From NCBI GenBank assembly GCA_034620365.1, contig JAQGEQ010000046.1, positions 62,001 to 126,000 of the forward strand: a stretch of 64,000 bases of DNA. The letters are read 5' to 3'. Within the stretch, counting starts at the first letter, position 1; the number at the start of each line of letters is the position of its first letter. Shown here piece after piece: positions 1 to 16,942 of this stretch. The notes below the pieces were generated by a model. That model did no database searches and was not told where the DNA came from. It saw nothing but the letters and a program-made list of their open reading frames with translations. The translations under genes and the position numbers were made by a program. This DNA comes from Pegea sp. RAD2-039 (Eukaryota > Chordata > Thaliacea > Salpida > Salpidae).

Positions 1-1751
1 TCCGTTTTTTTATGTTTATTTATAGTCTCTTTAAAATGCAAAGAATATTTCAACAGTGTTGCCAAAGCTACTTCGGAATTAAAATGATTTAATAAAGTGG
101 TATAACTTAACCAAATAACTTATCGATTCTTAGTTATTCTAAAATTAAATGAAAAAGGTAAAAGGATTATATATAAAGATGAAGTAGATAGAAAAAGATG
201 AGAGCAATTTACCCATAAAAGCAAACACTGTTCGCTACTCTATGTAACAACTAAAAACTACATTTCATTTAAAAATATGTTAATTAATTTAAAATTTATT
301 TAGTTTATTTATTACAATAAATGCAAAGGAGAGTGCCTCCCGCTAAGACACATTCTCACAAATAATACCTGTTAAATAAAATACTTACAAAAGTTTATCA
401 AATATTAAAGGCTAACTAAATTAGCTAAAAAATGTAATAGTGTATCTATTATCTAAAGGTTTTTAAGCTATTTGAATTTACAAATTTTGAAAAAATATTT
501 ATTAAAAAACTATAGACGCGTAATAATTGTAAAAACATCATGACTACTCCCAGTATGAAAGTTTAGCATTCCTTACCTAGTCTCTAAAAATTGCTTTTTA
601 TGGCTTACAGATGTTTGTGTTGCTTAAGTATGCTAAAGTATTTAAAATTTTTACTAAAGATATATTAAAACCTATATTGAATGTTTAAGAGTGAGTAAAA
701 CTGACAGCAGAACACCGCCTTGATTAGGTGATAATCACTTATGAATCTTTATTTCAGAGAATTTATTCTCTTTGCCTAAATATTTTTTGTATGATTTAGT
801 ACTGAAGCATATAAATAACAACAGTCTTTAGACTCTTTGTTGCTAGGGCAACGATATCTAAGATTTTGATCTTTCACCATCAAGAGTAATTTATAGATAT
901 AAATAGTATTTCTAGAGTTGTTGTTGGTCAAGAAATTGTACAAGTCAAGGTGCTGAATCTATCAACTTTTGTGAGCTATGCGATGCCCAAACCATTTTCT
1001 TTACTGTTATAAACTAAAGTTCTTATGGCTCCACCAAGCAAGCCAAAATTTCAACTAGCTTTTCATTATAAAACTTCAAAGATGAAAGGGAAAACAATTT
1101 ACTAGTGAGACAAACTTTTCTATTAGAAGAAACAACTACCTTTTTTCATAAACAATTTGGAAAGTAAATCACTTTGATATTCAAACAAAATTAACAGAAC
1201 TTTATTTACTGTTTAAAATAAAAAATTGTTATATAAATAGCAATTTGCTTAACTGGCCTTCTACTAACAATTTTGAAGAAATTTATTAAATCTCAAATAA
1301 TTTCATGTTTTATTGAGCATAGTAATAATGACTTATTTTATACAATGTCCTTAGACATAAACATAAATTAAAATCTAATTAATTTTGAGAATAAGTAGTT
1401 ATAATAATAAAAAACTTAAAACATAAGAAACGAAACACAAATGCTAGGATAGAACATAAAATAATTTTTTTTCTATCTTTATTTACATTGCTTTAATTCT
1501 TACATAATTCTTAACATGATTGTGTAAAATATAAGATGTAACTAAAAAACATTTTTATAATATAAAAATATAGAAAAACTTTTTAAATGTGTATTGCTAA
1601 AATTTATAACCAATGTAACATAACCAAACAATATTTTATAACCTTAAACTTATTAGAAAATGTTGTTTTATTTCAAAAAATGTCCTATTTAAAAGAGAAT
1701 GTATACAACAAAATAGATATGAAGAAAGTGAAACTGTAGTAGAAGTCGAAT
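1..1751. other. intergenic, AT-rich; holds one solo retrotransposon tail
   Basis: Apart from the tail fragment at about 299-365, this stretch is low-complexity AT-rich sequence with stops in all frames. No open frame, RNA gene or recognisable motif was found on either strand. Confidence 0.6.
299..365 (-). repeat. solo LINE/SINE 3' tail fragment
   Basis: Read on the minus strand, this segment matches the tail of the LINE at 13732-13820: a GAGAATGTGT-like start, the GGAGGCACTCTCCTTTGC remnant of the hairpin, then ATTTATTGTAATAAATAA. About 20 nt of the hairpin centre are missing, so one arm is deleted. No coding part of the element and no tRNA-like head lies upstream, so this is a very short 5'-truncated insertion. 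Confidence 0.65.
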
Positions 1752-2243
1752 TTATTTGATGAGAATTGGAATATCTGGATTATTTTGATGGTAGAGCTTA
1801 TGCTTTATTTGATCTTTTAAAAATATTGGTAATAAAAGAGAATCAATACTAGCTTCATCCTGAGTTAGTTTATGTAATTTACATAAACAAAGCTCTTCAA
1901 GTTTATGTAAAGGACTTACTATATTCACTCTTCTAGACACATAAACAGAGCCTCTTTCTGTTTGCATTATAGATGAACTAGGAAAAAATATCATAAATCG
2001 TTTTTTAACATTATTAGAAAAGCATAATTGGTGCCTATAATTTGTCTCATAAACTACAAATGGATGACCAACATAAGTTTTTACATCAATTGCTTCTTTT
2101 GGTTTTAAACTTGAATAATAAACCTGATGATGTCCATGAAAATCAATCCATTCTAAGGACACTGATTGTTTTGAAAGATTGAAAAATCTAACATAAGAAA
2201 CTTCATTTGAAGGAACAGAAACCAGATGGCCTTTATTATTCAT
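1752..2243 (-). CDS. VHL: von Hippel-Lindau tumour suppressor homologue (pVHL)
   Basis: Single-exon ORF of 163 residues starting at a true ATG. VHL proteins are the substrate receptors of the Elongin B/C-Cullin 2 ubiquitin ligase and bind prolyl-hydroxylated HIF-alpha. The beta domain is at about residues 15-95: an FFNLS segment matches the human CNRS segment, W32 matches W88, Y42 matches Y98, and T56-Y57-V-G-H60-P-F62 matches S111-Y-R-G-H115-L-W117. Thus the hydroxyproline pocket keeps Tyr98 and His115 but has Ser111 to Thr and Trp117 to Phe. The alpha domain, with an Elongin-C-binding LEELCL box, is at about residues 117-122. The protein is shorter than human VHL, as it lacks the acidic N-terminal repeats. 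Seen: fold-wide alignment by eye. Inferred: function in oxygen sensing. Confidence 0.85.
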   Translation of the reverse strand: MNNKGHLVSVPSNEVSYVRFFNLSKQSVSLEWIDFHGHHQVYYSSLKPKEAIDVKTYVGHPFVVYETNYRHQLCFSNNVKKRFMIFFPSSSIMQTERGSVYVSRRVNIVSPLHKLEELCLCKLHKLTQDEASIDSLLLPIFLKDQIKHKLYHQNNPDIPILIK

Positions 2244-5200
2244 AATAGCTACTAACTTATCAAAACCTTTTAAAATTTAAAATAAATTCAAAACAAATAA
2301 TGATATTAAAGAAATTATATTATTTTTACTTTTAAAATAGTAAATAAAAAAGTAGTATAATCAAAACAAAAGATTGGAACTTAGTTCTCTTTGAGAATGT
2401 TAAAAAGAGAAACTTTAAATTTTATCATTAAAAAAAGCAACAATATTTCAATAAGATTCAAGTTTTAGAGTTGTTTATAAAATAGATTAAAATTGAGTTC
2501 AAAAGTTATCCAGCTTTTAAGATAAAAATTATTATTAAAATAATTCTTGTTTTTTGACGTATATCAGAATATTTACAAAATAATTTGTAAAGTTGTATTA
2601 CTCAGTATTCAGAAAGGCTAGATAAAATAGTCAATTATAAACAAGTTGGGTCTTGATGAATAAAAAAACTAAGAAGCTATTTCATAGTACAAGATAATTG
2701 TAAATTATAATTGGGTTAACATTATTCAATATTTATAGATTTTTAAGTAAAAAATTGAAATCAACTTTTGGTACTAAGAAAGAGCTAAAGCCACAAACAC
2801 AACGCATGGATATTATTTTTGTAGAAAACCAACTTACTTTGCAAGCAGGTAAAAATCAACACAAAATAAAAAGTTTGATTCGATTAATTGAAACGTTTTA
2901 GTCGGTATATTCATATTCTAGGACTTACACTTGGACTTCAGATATTTTACTTACGTCCTTTACACTGGATTCAATTCAACAAACAATTCTATGCAGCTTG
3001 GTTTGTTACTGAGTTTATGACTGAGTCGTAATAACTTTTGGCTGACTAACTGTAGTATGCTTTTTAACTAGAACTGATTCGAATTTCTATTGCAAATTGT
3101 TCATTTTATTTTAAATTAATCAATGTAGAAAACACATCATTCGATATTTTACACTGCGAATTCGTGAGTAGCTCGAAAGTAACTTTTTTCTCTCTTTATG
3201 CTTTTCTCTTACGTAAACCTAAAAAACCTTAATAGTATTTCATTAAGATATAAAAGAATGGGGTTAAAGAAAATGGTTTAGGTAGCCACAAAGTTAAAAT
3301 AATTGAAAGCAATAATAAGCTTTTATAGAATATAAGCAGTCATCATTTAAAATAAATTAGTTAATAAATATAATATGGTTCTAATTTTCAATTGATTAAA
3401 GATTTTTTAGCTTTAATGAAATGATCAATTCCTTTAATGAAGTTTGGAAAATAGCAAACTTTTCGATTATGAAGTCACTTTGTTGCAATTTGTAGAAATG
3501 ATCTACTGTAAATTGATTTATTAGGTCGGTTTTCATGATAATTAGATTTTGTTGATGGAATGTTTTCCAGGTCAAAGTATTCAATATCTGTAATTAATTA
3601 AAATGATTATTCATATGTAAGACTCTTACAATAGCTTCAATGGTACTTTAATCTAAATTTCTTATTGTATTACTACATAGCAATTTATATACAGTTTACT
3701 TTCTTGTATTATCAATAATGATTTTAATAGGTATTTCAATCAACAAATGTATTAATTTATTATTTATATATCTAAAAAAGTAGTAAACACGAAGGAGGGT
3801 GCCTGAAAAGAGCACCTCTCGCTAACACACATTCTGATAAATAATATAATTGTTGAAATTAAGTTAAAAATATAGAAAGCAAAAGATGTAACACATGGCA
3901 TCTCACTAGTCCCCAAACATATAAGAGTAAACAATTACATACAATGTTAATAATATACAGAAGGAAAATTCACAGTTAAGAAATGACAATGTTGGCAATA
4001 TTATAACGGTTCAACTTCTGCTTGAGTGATTCTGACATAAAAATGTCTGATGGCAGCTGGTATTAAGTACTAATTGTGCAGTATGATGAAAAATTTGCTC
4101 TGATTAACATACCAAGTAGTATCAGCTTATTAAGATGTAATGTGTGTCGTCTGAGTTGATATAACTTGAGTGAAGGTCTAATGGAAAAGAAATCATCAAA
4201 TTTAAGGCCAATTGAATTGTAGATAATTCCGAAGTATCGAAATTCAAGAAGCTAAAACGATGTTTATAACTATTGTATTTAATATTAAATTTCCTGCATA
4301 CTAATCTCGTAAATGTTGCCTGAACAGATTCGATTTTTTGATATCACTAACTTGATATGGTATTCATGCATTGACATTGTATTCAAGAATTGGACGTACG
4401 TATAATTGGAAGAGATTGATCATTATGGATCATACTAATTAAAGGTCTTTACACTAATGTTAAATAATAAATAAATAAAGATAACATATTTGATGAGCAC
4501 TTAATTTAATTATGTTCATAACAGATACTTTACTTTACTTGGATTTTTGTTGGAAAACTTTTTGATATATTTGGTGTTGGCTGTAGAAACTAAATATTTG
4601 AATAGGATATAAACTAATTGTAAAAATAACATTCCAAAGCTGATTACTTGGTATGATGTTGCTGTTAGAAACATTGGTTTCAGTACAGTCATATAATTTT
4701 TCTAATTAATATTTTTTTTCCATTTGTAATCACAAAATCTTATCGAAGTTTTGAACTTTCATAAAGTATACAGGAAAAGCAGTACAAAAGATAAAATAAA
4801 ACTTTTGATGAAAGTATTGTATAAAATTTAGCAGAGTTGTTAATTGAGTTAATAGTAATTAATTAGTTCCTCATCAATAAAAAAATTAATGTTTAAATAG
4901 TTTTGACTGAAAGTGTAGAAATTGCTAGTATCATTGTTATCTTGACAAACAAGCAAACATAGAAATCTTAACTTACTTAAGCAAACGCCAAATAAAAGAT
5001 TTATTTAGAAATATTATTCAATTAAGCTAACAACTTTAAGTTTAGTTAGAAGAGATAAAATATTACAGAACTAAAGACATTTATGTAATTCAAAATGATT
5101 CTTAAATGCAGAAGATGAAGATAATATAAAAATGATAATAATAATATAGTTGATGAATAAAATAAATAAATCAACATTATATTTCGTAGTTTATAGTCGA

Positions 5201-5471
5201 ATATTGAATATGCATACCTATTTTGTAACCACTAAACATTTATAAAAGTATATTTCTCAATGATTTTAAAAGTTGACAGTAAACGTCACAAAGGCGACAG
5301 AACACACTACAAGAAAAAGTTTTCTTTTCTCAGTTACTTCGACATAATAAAGAGTTTATCGCTTAACTAAAAATTTCTTCTGTAAAGGTTCATGTTGGTT
5401 TGTAAAAAGAATAAGTTTCCAAATTTATTTAAACTATTTTTCTGTAATTAAACTTTTAATCAATAATAAGA
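2244..5471. other. intergenic between VHL and the 5.5-kb gene
   Basis: AT-rich sequence carrying a decayed LINE copy (3757-4440). A 62-codon minus-strand open frame at 3396-3584 has no recognisable domain and no supporting context, so I do not call it a gene. The last few hundred bases before 5472 presumably contain the promoter of the plus-strand gene, but no specific element could be identified. Confidence 0.5.
3757..4440 (-). mobile_element. decayed non-LTR retrotransposon copy (3' end)
   Basis: The segment is colinear with the LINE at 13732-14400. Shared blocks include the hairpin tail (3792-3833), the stretch around 3990-4060, and the stretch around 4290-4400 coding for the C-terminal part of the reverse transcriptase ORF. 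Relative to the 14-kb copy it has a deletion of about 50 nt near 4230 and many substitutions, and no open frame survives. The 5' edge near 4440 is where similarity to the other copy fades by eye. It is an old, dead, 5'-truncated insertion of the same family. Confidence 0.75.
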
Positions 5472-6401
5472 ATGAATGAAAATGTGACTCTGTTGTTTAA
5501 ATTATTTGAAAGTCGTATACCAAGAGAAAGTTTTTCTCCTGCTGAAATAAAACGATGGCGAAAAGCAATTGAAGAGGTTTTGTATTGTTTTAGATTTTGT
5601 TTACTAAAAAGTATATAATTAATTTGTAAATGCACAAACAGTTAAGTTTTTTTTTTAATTTGAAAACATTTTATTTATAGGAGTTAATTGGCTTTGAAAG
5701 TAACAAAGTTGAAAACGAATTGAGAAAAATTGTTTCTAAGTCCTTTCCTACTGACTTACGATACAACTTTTTGAAGTAAATTTTAATTTTACAATTTATC
5801 GACAAGAAAAGCTACAATAAACCAAATATGTTTGTCTAATTAATCTATAATTTATAAAAGAACATTGTTTTTTTTAATACTGTGACCAATTATAGTTGGT
5901 TTATTATAGGAGTTTATCTTTAAATGTTTTAAGTATTTTTGGTAAAATTTGAACCGAACTTATATAAACTTAAAATTTCTTTATCAAATTTTGATATGTA
6001 GATATTGTTTACTCTAAAAATGTTTAGTCGATAAATTATGTGATTTGTAACTTTCAAATAATTACAGCAACTGATAATGATGTCTAACTCTTATGTTAGA
6101 TATTCTAGATTTTCTGCCGTTAAGTCAACGAAAGAACCAAAAGCATCTTTTCTCGAACAGATTAATAATTTTGGTCCTCAAATGTTAATACCAGTTCAAC
6201 TCAAGGTTAGAAGCCACTTACCAAGTCAAGAAAGTAATTGTGACTTTACTTAAAGTAAATATTATAGTGGTTTTCTTGTCATTTCCAGCCATTGAAAGGG
6301 AAAAAGATTTTATAGAAAATGAAAATTTTAAATATTGGCCAAGAGGAGTTAACTTATCTGGTGAATCAGATACTCAACTAACAGATGGTGATGCAGTTTG
6401 A
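5472..6401 (+). CDS. unrecognised multi-exon protein
   Basis: Exon 1 (5472-5578) starts at ATG and ends at a GT donor after KAIEE. Exon 2 begins after TTTATAG near 5680 and runs through KIVSKSFPTDLRYNFL. Exon 3 (about 6070-6231) reads SNSYVRYSRFSAVK to LPSQE. The last exon, after TTTCCAG near 6290, joins in frame and ends at TGA near 6401 (ESDTQLTDGDAV). Codon usage and splice sites suggest a real gene of about 150-170 residues, largely charged and helical, without signal peptide or membrane segment. The junction between exons 2 and 3 is not resolved: the obvious GTAAAT donor and TTACAG acceptor do not keep frame, so a tiny exon or a sequence error is possible. I do not recognise the family. 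Confidence 0.55.
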
Positions 6402-7562
6402 TGCTGTTGTGTGTTTTATCAAATCAAGCCAGTTTTCCAGTCAACGAGAATGTTATTCATTAATTCATATAATCAATAAATAATATTTTAAAATCTGTAT
6501 GTCATTTATCCTAGCTTTTGAGCGCTAAAAAGTAATTTACAAAAATGAGAGTAATTGTTTGGAAGTTGTTCTGGCAAATCAGCAAGTATTATAAAACCAC
6601 ATTTTAGAAGATTAAGGAAATTAAAAGCATGAAGTTGTTTTCAAGATTGATTAGGACGAAAGACAAGTAGTACAGAAATGCCAAGTCTATAAACATGAAA
6701 TAAGCATACACTTTGTGAAATCTTTCACCTACAGACAGACTACAATCGTATCTATCAATTAACAGATGGATTTGATATTATTTCATGAAATGAGAAATTA
6801 ATCTCAATCAATAGTGCTTATGCTTGTGTTAGTTACGAGTTTCCGGTTTAAAAGATTTAGCAGAAGTATCTTTTGTGACTTTCACCTGCGATGTTCGTAA
6901 ATGCATTCAACAATCTTGTATTTAGCTGCTTGAAAGTACCACTTAATCAAGTTGCACGCGTATACTTTGCTTAGAATTATCAAAACTAAATCAGCAAGTT
7001 TAAGATTTGATTGCTTGATATGATTTAGACATGAAACTTTGCAGAATCCATTCAAAAGTAAACTACCCCCTTTTAAAGGAACTAAACAAGTTCTACAGCA
7101 AATCATCACTTCATTTAATTAATAAAGTTACTTTATTCTGAAGCTAAAAAATGCAGACTATTAAAATATTAAGATTAACAAGCAGTTTGACCAGAGAAAT
7201 GAGAAAATTACAAAACGATGAACACTAATACAATAGAAATAAGTTTATTTTATTAATCAACGGTACGCAACCAACAAGCTACCTTTTCCCCACGAAGTGA
7301 TAAACAAAAGTTGTTGAACAGATGCCGACAGGAAGATTAAAAACGACAATTAGATCGAATAAAATTGTTTGAATTAGAACATATATTGGTGAGAAGCATT
7401 TACTAATAATGTTTTTAGTATTGTACTAAACAAAAGATATCCAAATTAGAAATAGAGAAGTAGTACTAGATGCAAGTATCTGCATGCTTCAACAAACATG
7501 GTGGTGGTGGGTGAGTGGGAACACATTGCAGACAATTCTCTTTCATTCATCTTTTCACCACT
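6402..7562. other. intergenic, convergent gene ends
   Basis: This lies between the end of the plus-strand gene and the end of HSP110. A 75-codon minus-strand frame at 6882-7109 has five cysteines but no domain signature and no flanking coding signal, so it is left uncalled. A short GT-rich run sits at about 7500-7515. Confidence 0.4.
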
Positions 7563-13731
<6,169 letters not shown>

Positions 13732-13763
13732 ATTTATTTATTTATTTATTTATTTATTACAAT
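13732..13763 (-). repeat. (TTTA)n microsatellite tail of the LINE
   Basis: About seven copies of TTTA end the retrotransposon. The same kind of short A/T repeat follows the tail in the copies at 299 and 52040, so it belongs to the element rather than to the flank. Confidence 0.8.
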
Positions 13764-14890
13764 AAATGTGAAGGAGGGTGCCTAAAGAGAGCACCTCTCG
13801 CTAACACACATTCTCACAAATTAGATCTATTTGACGTGTAAACGAAAAATCATATGACAATGAAGAATTGCACAGAATCATAGTATTGTAAAAGAGAAAA
13901 ATTCACAGTTTAGAAAAGGCAATGTTGGCGATATTATAACAATTCAGCTTTTTCTTGAACAGCATAAGTGATTTTGACATGACAATCTCTGATGGCAGAT
14001 TGTTCCATGTACTGATTGTGCGGTATGAGAAAAAATTTAATCTGGTTAACGTAGCTGGTGGAGTGGACTTGTTAAGATGTAATTTATGTCTTCTAAGTTG
14101 ATATAACTTGAGGTAGGGACTAATGGAGAAAAAGTCATCAAACTGAAGATCAATTAGGTTGTGAATAATTTTAAAAATCAGAATAAGGTCGTATTTAATT
14201 CTTCGGTTTTCCAAAGTATCTAGATTGAAGAAGCTGAGACGATGCTTATAACTCTCGTATTTGATATTAAGTTTCCTGCAAATCAATCTCGTAAATGTTG
14301 CCTGAACAGATTCGATTTTTCTGATATCACCAACTTGATATGGCATCCATGCACTGACATTGTATTCAAGAATAGGGCGTATGTACAGTTTGAAAAGGTT
14401 GACGTAAAACCATGGATCTTTAGAATTAAAGGTCTTTATGATGAGGTGGACAAGCTTGATAGATTTTCAAAAGATTCTGGAAACATAACTGTGCCATTTG
14501 AAGTCAGATGTCAGAGTAATGCCGAGGTCTATGACTGAGGATACTCGTTCAAGAATAAATCCATTGATGTAGTATTGGTTGCTGAAGTTGGCAGCTGGCT
14601 TACGGGAGAATGTTATAACTTCAGACTTTGTTGGCTGGATTTTAAGTTGCCAGTTCGCAGACCAGTTTTCTACAATATTTAGTGCAGTTTGGAGTTTTGA
14701 GTGAGAACCAGATAATAGCTTGATGTCGTCTGCATACACAAACACACTGACATTGTCTACTGTTATTAGTCTTCTGATGAGGTCTTCAATGAAAATTGAA
14801 AAGAGAAGGGGAGCCAGAACGGAACCCTGAGGAACAACAATGGTGACTTGACTAGGAGTAGATAAAGATCTTTCAACTTTCAATTTTTTA
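13732..14890 (-). mobile_element. 5'-truncated non-LTR retrotransposon (LINE) with structured tail
   Basis: On the minus strand this reads as the C-terminal half of a reverse transcriptase ORF. Landmarks are VPQGSVLAPLLFSIFI, the catalytic YADDIKLL, WQLKIQPTKSEV and DLGITLTSDFKW, followed by a connection region with YIRPILEYN and the typical C-terminal STWNNLP block, stop at 13903. One in-frame TGA (14464-14466) interrupts an otherwise continuous frame from about 14883, so the copy is fairly young but dead. Upstream of VPQGS the frame hits a stop and similarity ends, indicating 5' truncation near 14890. The 3' end is the hairpin tail at 13765-13812 followed by a (TTTA)n repeat at 13732-13763. 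The Jockey/CR1-like clade is inferred from motif style only. Confidence 0.88.
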
Positions 14891-15534
14891 GAGTGATTTT
14901 AAGTAAAGATAAATGTAAGGATGGAGAAGAAGAATAAGTTTTATTCGAACGTAGACTAACAGTTATGTTAGATTTAAAAAAATCAAGGTAAAACTATTTT
15001 AATAAAAATAGAACGTAAAAACTAGATTTTCACAACAATTCAGACGCTATGAAATCTGATTTCTATAAAGAGACTTACTTTTGTTTGCAAAGTTTACCAA
15101 AAAAATTCTAAAGAATAAAAGACAGGAAAAACAAACGTTTTATTGTTTATATTTTCTAAAACTGAAAAAGTATCTTAAACTAGAAAGATTGTCTATCGAA
15201 TATGTGATAAAAAAATAGTTTCATAATTTATTTGTTGTTATTTAAAAGTAGATATTTAGTTACTATTTGTTTATTTATTTAATGCTTGGTTATAAAATAT
15301 AAGTATTTGTAAGCTGTTTGTATAGTGTTAGATAATAATTAAAAATACAAGTTATCGAGATAAAACCTTGGCAGTTTGTGTAGAAACTGAATGGTTTTAT
15401 GTCAAAAAAGTTTTCATTTCTACTTGTAGATAAATAGAAATTGATCTAAAAAATAGCTTTTTTAGAGAAAATTATTTTTTCACATAAAAAGTGGAAAATT
15501 TGGAAAGTCGAAACTCAATAAGAAAAGGGTCAAA

Positions 15535-16116
15535 ATGTCAAATGAAACAATTTTATTCTTTTGCTTATTATTAGGCTTATCTTTGATCTTTATTCTTTGT
15601 ATTTGTGCTGAGAACAGAAAACTAAACAATAAAAAGAAACTTCGAAAAGTCAAACTTATGAAAATGCGTCAAAATTCTTTACAAAGTAAAATCTTAACTT
15701 CTCCTGCTGCTGAAGAAGTAAAATCATCTGATGCGCAAATGAATAATGACAAACGCAGAGAAGAATATTATTATTTTGAAAGTGATGACAATATACAACA
15801 AAAAGCTTTAAATAATCCTCTCTACGAAGCATTAGAACCCAGAATCTCTGAAAACGACGATGAAGATTTATATGAAACTATTAACAGTGATTCGTATATA
15901 CAAAGTGAAATAAGAAAAAATTTATCTCAAAACAAGCGACTAAGTATTGGAAAGGCAAATGAAAGTTGTTCGTATCAACGTTGGAGCTCGCTTATGAGCT
16001 CAAATAATTTGTATGATACTTCTTTGTCAAAAACTCTTAATGGTTGTCGTACATTGAGAAATGATTCAGTTGCCTATATCCGACCAAACGAAGTTTACCT
16101 CTCGCCGAGATCATAA
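15535..16116 (+). CDS. single-pass membrane protein with ITAM-like tyrosine tail
   Basis: Single-exon ORF, 193 residues, true ATG. A very short N-terminus with one N-glycosylation sequon (NET, residues 3-5) precedes one hydrophobic segment at about residues 6-25 (ILFFCLLLGLSLIFILCICA), then a basic stop-transfer stretch (KKKLRKVKLMK). The rest is a cytoplasmic tail if topology follows the positive-inside rule. Y97-E-A-L100 and Y113-E-T-I116 are separated by 12 residues, which fits the outer limit of the ITAM pattern YxxL/I-x(6-12)-YxxL/I; Y97 also lies in an NPLY (NPxY, PTB-type) motif. Further tyrosines are at 78-80, 121, 147, 160, 181 and 188. No known family was recognised. The frame stays open for 24 codons beyond the TAA. 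Function as a kinase-recruiting adaptor is inference. Confidence 0.65.
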   Translation: MSNETILFFCLLLGLSLIFILCICAENRKLNNKKKLRKVKLMKMRQNSLQSKILTSPAAEEVKSSDAQMNNDKRREEYYYFESDDNIQQKALNNPLYEALEPRISENDDEDLYETINSDSYIQSEIRKNLSQNKRLSIGKANESCSYQRWSSLMSSNNLYDTSLSKTLNGCRTLRNDSVAYIRPNEVYLSPRS

Positions 16117-16942
16117 TATCAACAGACTGATGTTAGTGATGAACCTTCAGCAGCTTCAGCATACTTTGTTGATGAATATGTTGATTTTTGAGGCTTCTTT
16201 TGCAGGCATCTAGGAAGAGCTTACATCAATTTTTTTTAACTTTTGGACCATATTATTTACTAAAGTTGTGACTTTGAGATTATTACTATTATTCTCAACT
16301 CTTTGAAAGAATATTTTTAACTTTTTTTAATTCTTTAAAATGTCTTTGTTGCAAATATTTTAATCTTCAATTGTAAATCAAATCTATATTTTTCAACTGT
16401 ATGTAATCAACTTTCTCTTGTGATTATTTGAACATAAAACATCGATTATAAAAATACAAAAAATCACTTGTAGTAAATGTTTTAATAAAATTTTATATAT
16501 CTAAATGATTTAAGAGAATTTTTAGTTATCATATTTTTATTATGACATAAATAGATAAGTCAATAAGAAAGGAAACTAAAATTAACTAAAGATGATTTAA
16601 TAAAAATGAGAGGACTTGCCAATTGTTGCAATACCTACTTTAAGGAGAAAAGTTAATAGGTGGTATTATTTATTGAATTTATTTACTTGAGTATATTTAT
16701 CTTAGTTTTGATGTAGAACTAGCATCTAATGATTATACTCTAGCTAGATCTGTGAAAAAATCATCAATAATTTAATCTGTTTAAGTTTTTAAACAAGACG
16801 ACCACAGAATAGCATGGAAAGGAGATCTAATTTTAAAAGTCTAATTGAGTCACAAAAAATAACCAAAAATATTAAGCCTCAAAAACGTGATTTCAAAAGT
16901 TTGTTTTCAGCTTATTTTGTTATTTAAAGTTGACAAATGAGG
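16117..16942. other. convergent intergenic region
   Basis: The first 75 bases continue the upstream frame past its stop (see findings). The rest is AT-rich, with candidate AATAAA-type signals for the plus-strand gene near 16480-16490. Nothing else was identified. Confidence 0.5.

Noticed and set aside
6882-7109. 75-codon minus-strand ORF with several cysteines
   Set aside because: No zinc-ligand spacing, no domain, no splice context; consistent with chance.
16098-16130. 33-base intron removing the stop of the ITAM-like ORF (GTTTAC...CAACAG, in frame)
   Set aside because: It would be shorter than any intron seen here (about 50 bases minimum) and has a weak donor; readthrough or mutation is simpler.
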